Of a stretch of 64,000 nucleotides of DNA, positions 27,336 through 35,693 are shown piece by piece. The stretch's first letter is position 1. Each line of letters begins with the position of its first letter. The notes under the pieces were generated by a model that had not been told where the DNA came from, ran no database searches, and saw only the letters and a program-made list of their open reading frames with translations. The stretch comes from Acidobacteriota bacterium. Its GTDB lineage: Bacteria > Acidobacteriota > Polarisedimenticolia > Polarisedimenticolales > Polarisedimenticolaceae. Position numbers and translations under genes: made by a program. Location: assembly GCA_029861955.1 (NCBI GenBank), contig JAOTYK010000018.1, positions 1 through 64,000 on the forward strand. Reading direction: 5' to 3'.

Positions 27336-28672
27336 CGTTGGTCCTCCGCGATCGACCGCCCCATGGCTGGGAGATCGCCGGTGGCCTCCTGCAGATCGAC
27401 CACGGCCAGCCAGTAGTCCGTCAGCAGTGTGAGGCGTTGACGCCGGATGTTGAACAGGACCCGCTGGGCATCCAGCAGGTCGATCGACCCGAGTCGGTTC
27501 GATCGGTAGGCGGCCTCCGACGCGGACAGCGCTTGCCGGGCCTGCGGCAGCAGGACCTCGTCATAGAACGTCATCCGTTCCGCATAGGTCTCGATCCGAG
27601 TCGAGGCATCGCGTACCGCAGACAGAAGTCGGTTCCTTAGACGCGCAAGCTTATGAGATCGAGTCGCGCGTCGGGCCTCGACGCCGGCGACCGCAGACCG
27701 GGTCTTGCTGCGATCGAGTGGGATGCGTACGCCCACATTGAGCGAGACGCCGTCGTCGCCGTTATCTGCCGGGGGAGTCAAGCGCCCGATGCGGTCACGT
27801 CGATCGCCGACGACGACGTAGTCGACACCCACCGTGTAATCGGGGCGACCGGACAGGCGGGTGCGATCCGTCTCCAGGTCGTGGGCCCTCAAGTCCAACT
27901 GGAGCGCTCGCACGGCGGGGTGCAGGTTGTCGGCCATCTCGAGTAGAGGCGCGAGGCTCGGGGGCCGTCCCGGCTTGCGTGTCGGAAGGGCAGCGTCGTC
28001 GAGTGTGAGGGGGGAGCCGTCGAGAAGGGCCGCGATCTCTGATGCAAACGACCGGGATTCCATGGCGAGACGCGATCGCTCATCCGCCAGTCGGTTGATA
28101 TCGGTCTGAAGTTTGATCACCGCGACCTGGGTGCCCTCGCCGGTGGCATAGCGCGTGAGGGCAACCTCCTCGAATCGACTGAGGAGTTCCATCTCCTGTT
28201 TCAAGAGTGTGGACCGTTCCGTGCGACCGGCCGCCTGCAGGTAGTACCGCTGAAGTTGGCTGACCTCGGCGACCGCTACGCTTCTCGATTCCCACGTCTC
28301 TACCGAGGCGCGCAGCTCGTGACGCTGACTCTCGACACGACGCTTGCCCCGCCCCGGGATGGGCTGTCGCCAGCCGAATGCGTGACGAGTCGGACCGACA
28401 CGGGTCTCGGTGGGTGCCGCGAACCAGCGATAGCTCAACAGCGGGTCGGGGTAGGCGAGGGCCACCTCTTGTTGGCTCCGGATCGCCTGGACCCGGTCGT
28501 CGCGTCCGATCCAGTCGGGGTTGCGATCGAAGTAGGCACGGACGAGACGGTCCAGTTCCGGTTCGCGCACCTGGAGCGTGCGCGTCGATCCGGCACTGCG
28601 GACATCCGAGACCACGAGCATGAGCAAGACAAAAGAGACAGTTTCCAACGATCTCCGGATAGAGAGAGACAT
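27332..28672 (-). CDS. TolC/CusC-family outer-membrane efflux channel
   Basis: 446 residues from the ATG at 28672, preceded by GGAG; a GTG at 28729 would add 19 unlikely residues. A cleavable signal peptide (about 1-27, ending DVRSAGS) lacks a lipobox Cys, unlike CusC itself. The body shows the two-fold internal repeat of outer-membrane efflux proteins: long heptad-rich helices (ERSTLLKQEMELLSRFEEVALTRYATGEGTQ and its C-terminal counterpart AYRSNRLGSIDLLDAQRVLF) alternate with short strands. It forms the trimeric exit duct of the pump. First gene of the cusCBA-type operon, about 70 bases after the Cys/His-rich protein. Confidence 0.9.
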   Translation of the reverse strand: MSLSIRRSLETVSFVLLMLVVSDVRSAGSTRTLQVREPELDRLVRAYFDRNPDWIGRDDRVQAIRSQQEVALAYPDPLLSYRWFAAPTETRVGPTRHAFGWRQPIPGRGKRRVESQRHELRASVETWESRSVAVAEVSQLQRYYLQAAGRTERSTLLKQEMELLSRFEEVALTRYATGEGTQVAVIKLQTDINRLADERSRLAMESRSFASEIAALLDGSPLTLDDAALPTRKPGRPPSLAPLLEMADNLHPAVRALQLDLRAHDLETDRTRLSGRPDYTVGVDYVVVGDRRDRIGRLTPPADNGDDGVSLNVGVRIPLDRSKTRSAVAGVEARRATRSHKLARLRNRLLSAVRDASTRIETYAERMTFYDEVLLPQARQALSASEAAYRSNRLGSIDLLDAQRVLFNIRRQRLTLLTDYWLAVVDLQEATGDLPAMGRSIAEDQR

Positions 28673-28744
28673 AGACCACTCCGCATGCCGATTCGCAGAA
28701 TCTCCGGTGACCTCGCGCACGAGGACCACCGGGTCGTCGACGTA

Positions 28745-29161
28745 TCAGGCTGCGGGCGGTCCGCGGGCGGGGAGGGTGTCGGCGTGATCGCCGCCGGGGG
28801 GTGGGTCACTCGAACGAGCGTCAAGCAGGTCGTGCTCGTCCAACGAGACGGCGACCGTGTCGTCGTTCAGGGAGATGACGAAGTCGAAGTCGTGTGCGTG
28901 ACGCTGGCCGAATAGAGCCACGTCGGCATGGTCGTCGGCGAGGGCCGGCTCGCAATCGCAGGCCGCCGGCACGAGACGATGGGTCGACGTCGTCCCACTC
29001 TTGGGACAACAGGAATGATCGGCTGCCATGTTGTCGGCAGGCTTGGGCGCCTCGTCGCCACAGCAACAGGGGCCGGCGAGCGCAGGCAGCACGATGGCCA
29101 GCATCGCGGCCAGAACCAGGAGTCGGCGACCGAGGCCGACCGATGGGACGAAATAACGCAT
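28745..29161 (-). CDS. Small exported Cys/His-rich protein, putative metal binder
   Basis: 138 residues. A strong signal peptide (about 12-30, LLVLAAMLAIVLPALAG) is followed at once by PCCCGDE, then DHSCCPKSG, ACDCEP and a His/Asp-rich stretch (DDHAD, RHAHDFD, DEHD, GGDHAD), ending Pro-rich (PARGPPAA). Seven Cys and many His in about 110 mature residues suggest periplasmic metal binding. It lies directly before the cusCBA-like genes on the same strand and is read from a promoter with a perfect TTGACA. I do not recognise a named family; a metal chaperone or sensor-like role is inference. The ATG has no Shine-Dalgarno. Confidence 0.7.
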   Translation of the reverse strand: MRYFVPSVGLGRRLLVLAAMLAIVLPALAGPCCCGDEAPKPADNMAADHSCCPKSGTTSTHRLVPAACDCEPALADDHADVALFGQRHAHDFDFVISLNDDTVAVSLDEHDLLDARSSDPPPGGDHADTLPARGPPAA

Positions 29162-29168
29162 CTATCTG

Positions 29169-29198
29169 AAAATAGACGTCCGTTCACCGGATTGTCAA
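29169..29198 (-). promoter_or_regulatory. Promoter of the Cys/His-rich protein and metal-efflux operon
   Basis: On the minus strand a perfect TTGACA (29198-29193), 18 bases, TATTTT (29174-29169). The -10 ends 7 bases before the ATG, implying leaderless transcription. An inverted repeat TCTAT (29161-29165) / ATAGA (29172-29176) straddles the -10 and start codon and could be an operator. No regulator gene is adjacent. Confidence 0.55.
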
Positions 29199-29209
29199 TT
29201 CTAACGGGG

Positions 29210-30487
29210 CTAGCGAGGCCCGATCTTCTCCATTCCATGCATATAAGGCTGCAGGGCGGGAGGAATCGTCACCGAGCCGTCTTTGTTCTGGTAGTTCTCC
29301 AGGATCGCCACGAGGGTGCGCCCGACGGCCAGACCGGACCCGTTGAGGGTGTGGAGCAGCCGGGCCTTGGCACCCGCTTCCGGTCGATAACGGATTCGAG
29401 CGCGACGAGCCTGGAAGTCCCCGCAGTTGGAACAGGACGAGATCTCGCGGAAGACTCCCTGGGACGGGAGCCAGACCTCGAGGTCGTAGGTCTTCGACGC
29501 ACCGAATCCGAGATCTCCGGTGCAGAGTTCCATGACTCGATAGTGGAGCCCCAACCGACGGAGGATCTCTTCCGCGTTGGCGGTGAGAATCTCCAGCTGT
29601 TCGTAGCTCTCCTCAGGACGACTGAAGTGAACGAGCTCAACCTTGTTGAACTGATGCTGTCGGATGAGTCCACGCACGTCCTTGCCGTACGAGCCCGCCT
29701 CACTCCGAAAGCACGGAGTGTAGGCGCAATACGTGAGCGGCAAACGATCGTCGTCGAGGATCTCCTCACGATGAAGATTGGTCAGTGGAACCTCGGCGGT
29801 CGGAATCAGGTAGAACTCTCCGTCGTCGATCTTGAACAGATCCTTTTCGAATTTCGGAAGTTGCCCGGTACCGTAGAGCGCCCCGGGTTGGACCAGCAGC
29901 GGAGGGATAACCTCCGTGTAGCCACGCTCGCGGGTCTGGAAGTCCAGCATGAACTGGATCAACGCTCGCTCGAGTTGAGCCCCTTCGGCCAGATAGACCA
30001 CGAATCGAGCACCGCTCATTCGGGCGGCCGCCTCGAAATCGAGGATTCCCAGGTCGACACCGACATCCCAGTGGGGTCGGGGTTCGAAGTCCAGTTCCGG
30101 GGCCTCTCCGTGGGTCCGCACGACGACGTTGTCGTTCTCGCTCTTCCCGATCGGAACGCTCTCGTGGGCGAGGTTGGGGAGCGTCGCGAGCAGTGCGGTG
30201 AGTTGGGTCTCCGATGCCTCGAGTTGGGTCTGCAGCGTTGCGACCTCGTCGCCGACGCGACGCACCTCTTCCTTCAACTCGGTCGCATCGCCACCGGACT
30301 TCAGGATGCCGCCGATCTCCTTCGAACGGGCATTTCGCTTGTGCTTGAGTTCGTCGATCCGCGTCTGGCCTTCCCGGCGTTTCCGATCGAGCTCGAGGAT
30401 GACCTCCAGCCCCCCTTCGTGGCCAAGATCGGCGAGACGACGTGCGAAATCCTCAGGGTCTTCTCGGAGTCGTTGTATGTCCAGCAT
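29210..30487 (-). CDS. serS: Seryl-tRNA synthetase
   Basis: 425 residues from the ATG at 30487, which has GGGGAG 4-5 bases upstream and begins [18 protein letters not shown], the standard start; a 14-residue longer reading is unlikely. The N-terminal antiparallel coiled-coil arm (about 25-105) contacts the long arm of tRNA-Ser. Class II core: motif 2 [20 protein letters not shown] and [17 protein letters not shown], plus motif 3 [19 protein letters not shown]. It charges the two tRNA-Ser species found about 7 kb downstream on the same strand. Divergent from murA. Confidence 0.96.
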   Translation of the reverse strand: MLDIQRLREDPEDFARRLADLGHEGGLEVILELDRKRREGQTRIDELKHKRNARSKEIGGILKSGGDATELKEEVRRVGDEVATLQTQLEASETQLTALLATLPNLAHESVPIGKSENDNVVVRTHGEAPELDFEPRPHWDVGVDLGILDFEAAARMSGARFVVYLAEGAQLERALIQFMLDFQTRERGYTEVIPPLLVQPGALYGTGQLPKFEKDLFKIDDGEFYLIPTAEVPLTNLHREEILDDDRLPLTYCAYTPCFRSEAGSYGKDVRGLIRQHQFNKVELVHFSRPEESYEQLEILTANAEEILRRLGLHYRVMELCTGDLGFGASKTYDLEVWLPSQGVFREISSCSNCGDFQARRARIRYRPEAGAKARLLHTLNGSGLAVGRTLVAILENYQNKDGSVTIPPALQPYMHGMEKIGPR

Positions 30488-30555
30488 CGGTGCTCCCCAT
30501 TCCGTCCGTACGGGTGCGCATTGTAGCAATCGTGCGTGATACGATGCGCGCTTCC

Positions 30556-31815
30556 ATGGACAAGTTTCGCATCACGGGCGGGAACTCCCTCAGCGGCGCG
30601 GTGGCCATCGCGGGCGCCAAGAACGCCGCGTTGCCGGCGCTGGCGGCATGCCTGCTGACCGACCAGCCGGTGGTCTTACGGAACCTGCCTCTGGTCCGAG
30701 ATGTCCGAACCATGATCCGAGTCCTCGAGACCCTCGGCGCATCGGTCGACGAGCTTGCTGCGGCCGAGCGGCGGGTCACGCTGTCGAAGGTCGCGTCGTT
30801 CGAGGCCCCGTACGATCTGGTCAAGACGATGCGGGCCTCGGTTCTGGTCCTGGGGCCCCTTCTGGCGCGGTATGGCCGGGCGCGGGTCTCGCTCCCCGGC
30901 GGATGCGCCATCGGCGAGCGCCCGATCAATTTCCACATCGAGGGTCTCTCGCGAATGGGTGCGGAGGTCGATCTCCAACACGGCTACGTCGAGGCACGGG
31001 TCGATCGCCTACACGGGACCGAGTATTCGTTTCCCGAGAAGAGCGTCACGGGCACCGAGAACCTGATGATGGCGGCGACCCTCGCAGAGGGGTCCACGAT
31101 TCTCCGCAACTGTGCTCAGGAGCCGGAGATCATCGATCTGGCCGACATGCTCCGTGGGATGGGTGCCTCGATCCGTGGCGACGGGACGGATGAGATCGTG
31201 ATCGAGGGGCGGAAGGCGCTCGGCGAGGTCGACCATCGTGTGATGGGGGATCGGATCGAGGCGGGCACCTATCTGGTAGCCGGCGCGCTGATGGGCGAGA
31301 ACGTCCAGCTCCGTGGTGCCGACATCGAAAGCCTCGCGCCGGTCCTGGAGCAGCTGAGATCATGCGGCGTCACCATTGACGTATCGGAGGACGGGGAGAC
31401 GCTTAACGTCTCGCGTCCGTCCCGCCTCGAGGCCCACGATCTCCGAACGTCCCCCCATCCGGGGTTTCCGACCGACATGCAGGCCCAGTACATGGCGCTG
31501 ATGACTCAGGCCCACGGGACCTCGTTGATCACCGAGACGATCTTCGAACGACGATTCATGCATGTCGGGGAACTCCTCCGAATGGGCGCCGACATTCGTA
31601 TCGAGGGACACAGTTGCGTCGTGGTCGGTCCCGCGGCGTTGACCGCAGCCCAGGTCATGGCAACGGACCTGCGCGCTTCGGCAAGCCTGGTTCTGGCTGC
31701 GCTGACCGCGGACGGTGTGACGCTCGTCCATCGGATCTATCATCTTGATCGCGGTTACGAGGAGATGGATCGCAAGCTGACGGCATTGGGGGCGGACGTA
31801 GAGCGAATCCGCTGA
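30556..31815 (+). CDS. murA: UDP-N-acetylglucosamine 1-carboxyvinyltransferase
   Basis: 419 residues, exactly the family norm, from the ATG at 30556 ([20 protein letters not shown]); an in-frame ATG at 30544 is also possible. It is an inside-out alpha/beta barrel with [15 protein letters not shown], the catalytic Cys in [30 protein letters not shown] and the C-terminal [15 protein letters not shown]. The active-site Cys means it should be sensitive to fosfomycin. It transfers enolpyruvate from PEP to UDP-GlcNAc, the first committed step of peptidoglycan synthesis. The HIT-protein gene follows 12 bases later. Confidence 0.97.
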   Translation: MDKFRITGGNSLSGAVAIAGAKNAALPALAACLLTDQPVVLRNLPLVRDVRTMIRVLETLGASVDELAAAERRVTLSKVASFEAPYDLVKTMRASVLVLGPLLARYGRARVSLPGGCAIGERPINFHIEGLSRMGAEVDLQHGYVEARVDRLHGTEYSFPEKSVTGTENLMMAATLAEGSTILRNCAQEPEIIDLADMLRGMGASIRGDGTDEIVIEGRKALGEVDHRVMGDRIEAGTYLVAGALMGENVQLRGADIESLAPVLEQLRSCGVTIDVSEDGETLNVSRPSRLEAHDLRTSPHPGFPTDMQAQYMALMTQAHGTSLITETIFERRFMHVGELLRMGADIRIEGHSCVVVGPAALTAAQVMATDLRASASLVLAALTADGVTLVHRIYHLDRGYEEMDRKLTALGADVERIR

Positions 31816-31827
31816 TCGGAGGATGGT

Positions 31828-32178
31828 ATGAGCGAGGTCGGCGATTGTCTGTTCTGCCGGATCGTGGCCGGCGAGATCCCCGCATCGATCGTCTACGAGG
31901 ATGACCAGATTCTCGCGTTCCGCGACATCGCACCTCAGGCACCGACCCATCTGCTCGTCATCCCACGGAAGCATATCCCGCGCCTCGACGACACGACCGA
32001 GGACGATGGCGCCCTCCTGGGACGGGTGATGTTGGCGTGTGCCGAGATCGCACGGCGCGAGGGCGTCTCCGAGGCCTACCGCGTGGTCAATAACTGTGGC
32101 GCCGACGCCGGTCAATCGGTGTTTCATCTGCACTTCCACCTCCTGGCCGGACGAGATCTCGGCTGGCCCCCGGGCTGA
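31828..32178 (+). CDS. HIT-family nucleotide-binding protein (HinT-like)
   Basis: 116 residues, the usual size. GGAGG precedes the ATG. It opens with CLFCRIVAGEIPASIVYEDD, then HLLVIPRKHIPRL, NNCGADAGQSVFHLHFHLLAGRD. The histidine triad HLHFHLL supplies the catalytic His for purine nucleoside phosphoramidase or AMP-lysine hydrolysis. The Cys pair near the N-terminus may bind zinc. It probably shares transcripts with murA by proximity alone; no functional link is known. Confidence 0.95.
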   Translation: MSEVGDCLFCRIVAGEIPASIVYEDDQILAFRDIAPQAPTHLLVIPRKHIPRLDDTTEDDGALLGRVMLACAEIARREGVSEAYRVVNNCGADAGQSVFHLHFHLLAGRDLGWPPG

Positions 32179-32262
32179 GCGATCGAGCGCCGAACGCGCT
32201 AGAATCCTCGGACCGAACCTGAATTTCCAACAGACAGAAGCGCTAATTCGCGGAGGTCTTCG

Positions 32263-33444
32263 ATGCAACAACCCGTCATCGTCGGTGCGGTTCGAACACC
32301 CATCGGTAAATTTCTAGGGACGCTCTCCGGTTTCCAGGCCACGGACCTGGGTGCCCGGGTGGTCGCCGAGGTGATCCGTCGCTCGGGTCTCGACGTCGAG
32401 CAGATCGACGAGGTGATCATGGGTAACGTCGTGGGCGCGGGCCTCGGGCAGAACCCGGCGCGCCAGGCGGCCCTCGGTGCCGATCTTCCCGACTCGATCG
32501 CCGCCGTCACGATCAACAAGGTTTGCGGTAGCAGTCTCAAGTCCGCGATGCTTGCCGCCCAGGCGATCAAGTGTGGCGACGCCGACATCATCGTGGCCGG
32601 CGGCATGGAGTCGATGTCCAACGCGCCGTACCTGCTCAAGGGCGGTCGGACCGGTCTCCGCATGGGGCACGGCAAGATGCTCGACTCGATGATCCACGAC
32701 GGACTCTGGGACGTCTACAACGACTACCACATGGGGAACACCGGCGAGGTCGTGGCGGAGCGCTGGGAAGTCGGTAGAGAGCAACAGGATGCCTGGGCGC
32801 TCCAGAGCCACCAGCGTGCGCTTGCGGCCATCGATGACGGGAAGTTCAAGGCGGAGATCCTGCCGGTGGAAGTGCCACGTCGGAAACAGGATCCGATCCT
32901 GTTCGATACCGACGAGTCCCCACGACGGGACACCTCGCTCGAGTCGTTGGGTCGTCTCCGAGCCGCCTTCAAGAAGGGCGGCACCGTGACGGCCGGAAAC
33001 GCGCCCGGCGTCAACGACGGCGCCAGTGCCGTCGCCATCACCTCAGCCGCCAAAGCGAAGGAGCTGGGGCTGAACGCCCGCGCGAGGATCGTGAGCTATG
33101 CCACGAGCGGCCTGGCACCGGAACTCGTGATGATGGCGCCGGAGAAGGCGGTCCGGATGGTCTGGGAGAAGACCGGCTGGACCGACGCCGACGTCGATCT
33201 CTACGAATTCAACGAGGCGTTCTCGGTTCAGCAGATCGCTCTCGGGAAAGAGCTCGGGATCAGTGCCGAGAAACACAACGTTCTTGGTGGGGCCGTCGCG
33301 CTGGGTCATCCGATCGGTGCTTCCGGTGCGCGAGTCTTGACCACACTGCTGCACGCGCTCGAGGATCGTAATCAGAAGCGCGGCATTGCGGCACTCTGTC
33401 TTGGTGGTGGCAACGCCGTCGCCATGGGTATCGAACGGGACTAG
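32263..33444 (+). CDS. Acetyl-CoA C-acetyltransferase (thiolase)
   Basis: 393 residues, typical of biosynthetic/degradative thiolases (AtoB/PhaA). GGAGG lies 6 bases before the ATG. The acyl-accepting Cys is in [16 protein letters not shown]; the C-terminal [10 protein letters not shown] and [13 protein letters not shown] carry the His and second catalytic Cys. A loop typical of short-chain thiolases is present, favouring the acetoacetyl-CoA enzyme over a long-chain FadA. It forms or cleaves acetoacetyl-CoA. The 3-hydroxyacyl-CoA dehydrogenase gene begins 10 bases later, so the pair can interconvert acetyl-CoA and 3-hydroxybutyryl-CoA. Confidence 0.95.
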   Translation: MQQPVIVGAVRTPIGKFLGTLSGFQATDLGARVVAEVIRRSGLDVEQIDEVIMGNVVGAGLGQNPARQAALGADLPDSIAAVTINKVCGSSLKSAMLAAQAIKCGDADIIVAGGMESMSNAPYLLKGGRTGLRMGHGKMLDSMIHDGLWDVYNDYHMGNTGEVVAERWEVGREQQDAWALQSHQRALAAIDDGKFKAEILPVEVPRRKQDPILFDTDESPRRDTSLESLGRLRAAFKKGGTVTAGNAPGVNDGASAVAITSAAKAKELGLNARARIVSYATSGLAPELVMMAPEKAVRMVWEKTGWTDADVDLYEFNEAFSVQQIALGKELGISAEKHNVLGGAVALGHPIGASGARVLTTLLHALEDRNQKRGIAALCLGGGNAVAMGIERD

Positions 33445-33454
33445 GGGTATGACG

Positions 33455-34309
33455 ATGAAGATCGACACGATTGGCGTTGTGGGTGCCGGCCAGATGGGGA
33501 ATGGCATTGCGCATGTGGCGGCGCAGGCCGGCTTGATGGTCATCATGCAGGACATCGAAACGGAGTTCGTCGATCGGGGCCTCGGCACGATCGATAAGAA
33601 CCTGCAGCGAGGTGTGGACAAGGGCCGCATGACGGAACAGGAGAAGAGCGACGTGCTCTCTCGTGTCGAGGGTACGACCGACCTCGACGGGTTCTCTGCC
33701 TGTGACTTTGTCGTCGAGGCGATCGTCGAGGACCTCTCGGTCAAGGAGGCGTTGTTTGCGCGTCTCGACCGCATCGTTCCCGCAGGCGTGATTCTGGCTA
33801 CCAACACCTCTTCGATTTCCATCACGAAGATCGCCGCCGCGACGGAACGACCGGAGTCGGTCATCGGCATGCACTTCATGAATCCTGTCCCCGTGATGAA
33901 GCTCGTCGAGGTGATCCGGGGTCTCGGCACCAGCGACGAGACGACACAGACGGTCCTGGGGCTCTCCGAGCGACTGGGCAAGACGGCCGTCGAGTGTCGC
34001 GACTTCCCCGGGTTCGTAAGCAATCGCGTGCTGATGCCGATGATCAACGAGGCGATCTATTGCCTCTACGAAGGGGTTGCCGAGCCGGCGGCCATCGACA
34101 CGATCATGAAGCTGGGCATGAACCATCCGATGGGACCGCTGAGCCTGGCGGACTTCATCGGGCTCGATACCTGTCTCTCGATCCTCGAGGTGCTGCATGG
34201 CGGGCTCGGCGATCCGAAGTACCGACCATGCCCACTGCTTCGCAAGCACGTCGAGGCGGGTTGGCTGGGTCGTAAGACCGGGCGAGGCTTCTACGACTAC
34301 CGAAAGTAG
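33455..34309 (+). CDS. 3-hydroxybutyryl-CoA dehydrogenase
   Basis: 284 residues from the ATG at 33455, seven bases after AGGGG; an ATG at 33449 adds only two residues. Rossmann domain with [20 protein letters not shown], then [28 protein letters not shown] carrying the catalytic His, and [18 protein letters not shown]. The C-terminal helical dimer domain is [19 protein letters not shown]...[11 protein letters not shown]. It is a stand-alone short protein, not the fused FadB form, matching Hbd/PaaH enzymes of butanoate, PHB or short-chain beta-oxidation. It reduces acetoacetyl-CoA or the reverse with NAD(P)H. In a run with thiolase, Nudix and RluA genes. Confidence 0.94.
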   Translation: MKIDTIGVVGAGQMGNGIAHVAAQAGLMVIMQDIETEFVDRGLGTIDKNLQRGVDKGRMTEQEKSDVLSRVEGTTDLDGFSACDFVVEAIVEDLSVKEALFARLDRIVPAGVILATNTSSISITKIAAATERPESVIGMHFMNPVPVMKLVEVIRGLGTSDETTQTVLGLSERLGKTAVECRDFPGFVSNRVLMPMINEAIYCLYEGVAEPAAIDTIMKLGMNHPMGPLSLADFIGLDTCLSILEVLHGGLGDPKYRPCPLLRKHVEAGWLGRKTGRGFYDYRK

Positions 34310-34313
34310 GGCC

Positions 34314-34703
34314 GTGGACCCGGTCGAGATCGCGCTCGCGGTGCCGATCCGTGATGGCCTCGTGCTCGTAACCCAGCGGGGTGCCGACCAGCGCCTTGCG
34401 GGACTCTGGGAGTTCCCCGGCGGCAAGATCGAGGACGGCGAGATCCCTTCGGAGGCGGCCGGCCGGGAGCTGCGTGAAGAGACGGGTCTTCAGGCGTCGA
34501 CGCTGGATCCGCTCACGATCGTCGTTCACGACGATCCCGACACGCCGCTACGATTTCATGTCTTCCTGGCGCGGGATCCCGTCGGCGAAGTTTGTACCGA
34601 CGGGGGGCGTCCGTGGGATTGGGTCGATCCGGCGGGCCTCGCTGATTTGAAGATGCCCGAGGCGAACCGGCAGATCCTCCGAGCGCTGCGCTGGCGGTCG
34701 TGA
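34314..34703 (+). CDS. Nudix hydrolase, MutT-like
   Basis: 129 residues from the GTG at 34314, four bases after the previous stop and with TAGGG just upstream. A complete Nudix box starts at about residue 40: G-x5-E-x7-REL-REE-TGL (GKIEDGEIPSEAAGRELREE). LWEFPGGKIEDGE and the small size resemble MutT, which sanitises 8-oxo-dGTP, while other small Nudix enzymes act on different nucleotides. Its stop overlaps the RluA-family start by four bases (GTGA), so the two are translationally coupled. Confidence 0.88.
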   Translation: MDPVEIALAVPIRDGLVLVTQRGADQRLAGLWEFPGGKIEDGEIPSEAAGRELREETGLQASTLDPLTIVVHDDPDTPLRFHVFLARDPVGEVCTDGGRPWDWVDPAGLADLKMPEANRQILRALRWRS

Positions 34704-35602
34704 GCGAGCCGATCACACGGTACGTCGTCGGTCGTCGTGAAGACGGCAAGCGACTGGACCACTACCTCCACCAACGCATTCCCGGCCTGTCTCGCGCGCG
34801 CATCCAGCTCATGATCCGCGAGCGTGTCACCCTCTCGTGGCAGGAGCGGGTGAGGGTGGCCACGCCGGTGCGGGCGGAGGGTGTCATCGAGATCGGCTGG
34901 GTTCCCCTGAACGAGGAGCCGCTGGACATCACGATCCCGGTCCTCACCCGCGGCGACGGCTGGCTGGCCGTGGACAAGCCGGCGGGGATCCCGGTCCATC
35001 CCGTCAATCGTGTTCGCGAGAACACGCTGATCCGCATGCTCCGTCGTCAGGAACAGCAGCCGGACCTGAGGCTGGCCCATCGGCTCGATCGCGAGACCAG
35101 CGGGGCGCTGCTGGTCGCGGAGGATGCCGCCACTGCCCGACAGCTATCCCGTGCGTTCGCGAAGGGACAGATGCGGAAGGAATACCTTGCGTGGCTGCAA
35201 GGGGAGTTGGCCGACGACGAGGGTGTCGTCGATCAACCCATCGGAAACGACGAGGCCTCGCCAATCTACGTCAAACTGAAGACCGGCTGCGGGAAGCCGG
35301 CGCGGACCCGCTTCAGGGTCGAGCGTCGTGAGGTCGGACGCACGCTGGTCCGGATGTTCCCCGCCACGGGCCGACGGCACCAGTTGCGGCTCCACGCCCT
35401 GGCCCTCGGTCACCCGATCCTCGGGGACATCCTCTATGGCCGTGACGAGCAGGACTACCTTGCGATGGTGGCCGGCGACGATCCGCGACCCGGTCGAAAC
35501 GAGCCGCTCCGGCAGCTGCTGCACTGTGCCCGGATGGCCCTGGCTGCCGACGATGGCCCCACGCTGGATGTCCACGCACCTCTGCCGTCGGACATGCGGT
35601 AG
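34700..35602 (+). CDS. RluA-family RNA pseudouridine synthase
   Basis: 300 residues from a GTG overlapping the Nudix stop. An N-terminal S4 RNA-binding domain (about 12-70, RLDHYLHQRIPGLSRARIQLMI) is followed by a catalytic domain with the conserved-Asp motif LAHRLDRETSGALLVA and KEYLAWLQGEL, FPATGRRHQLRLHALALGHPILGD. RluA-type enzymes convert uridine to pseudouridine in 23S rRNA or tRNA. The RluC/RluD subgroup carries the S4 domain as here, but the exact site cannot be read. Downstream is a 91-base gap before the FG-GAP giant. Confidence 0.93.
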   Translation: MSEPITRYVVGRREDGKRLDHYLHQRIPGLSRARIQLMIRERVTLSWQERVRVATPVRAEGVIEIGWVPLNEEPLDITIPVLTRGDGWLAVDKPAGIPVHPVNRVRENTLIRMLRRQEQQPDLRLAHRLDRETSGALLVAEDAATARQLSRAFAKGQMRKEYLAWLQGELADDEGVVDQPIGNDEASPIYVKLKTGCGKPARTRFRVERREVGRTLVRMFPATGRRHQLRLHALALGHPILGDILYGRDEQDYLAMVAGDDPRPGRNEPLRQLLHCARMALAADDGPTLDVHAPLPSDMR

Positions 35603-35693
35603 AGCCGCAGCGCCTCGCTGGGTCCACCGCCCCGTTAACGATATACTCAGGTTTCTGCGTCAACCGACAGCTTCACGGTAGCCAGGAATCCCA

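Noticed and set aside
28928-30526. A 532-codon open frame on plus, opposite serS
   Set aside because: Antisense shadow of serS; low-complexity composition and no family features.
32200-32205. TAGAAT upstream of the thiolase gene as a promoter
   Set aside because: No -35 at a usable distance and no extended -10; too common a hexamer to call alone.
35642-35647. TATACT upstream of the FG-GAP gene as a full promoter
   Set aside because: The -10 is good but the hexamer 17 bases upstream (TGGGTC) is a poor -35; noted only in the gene entry.
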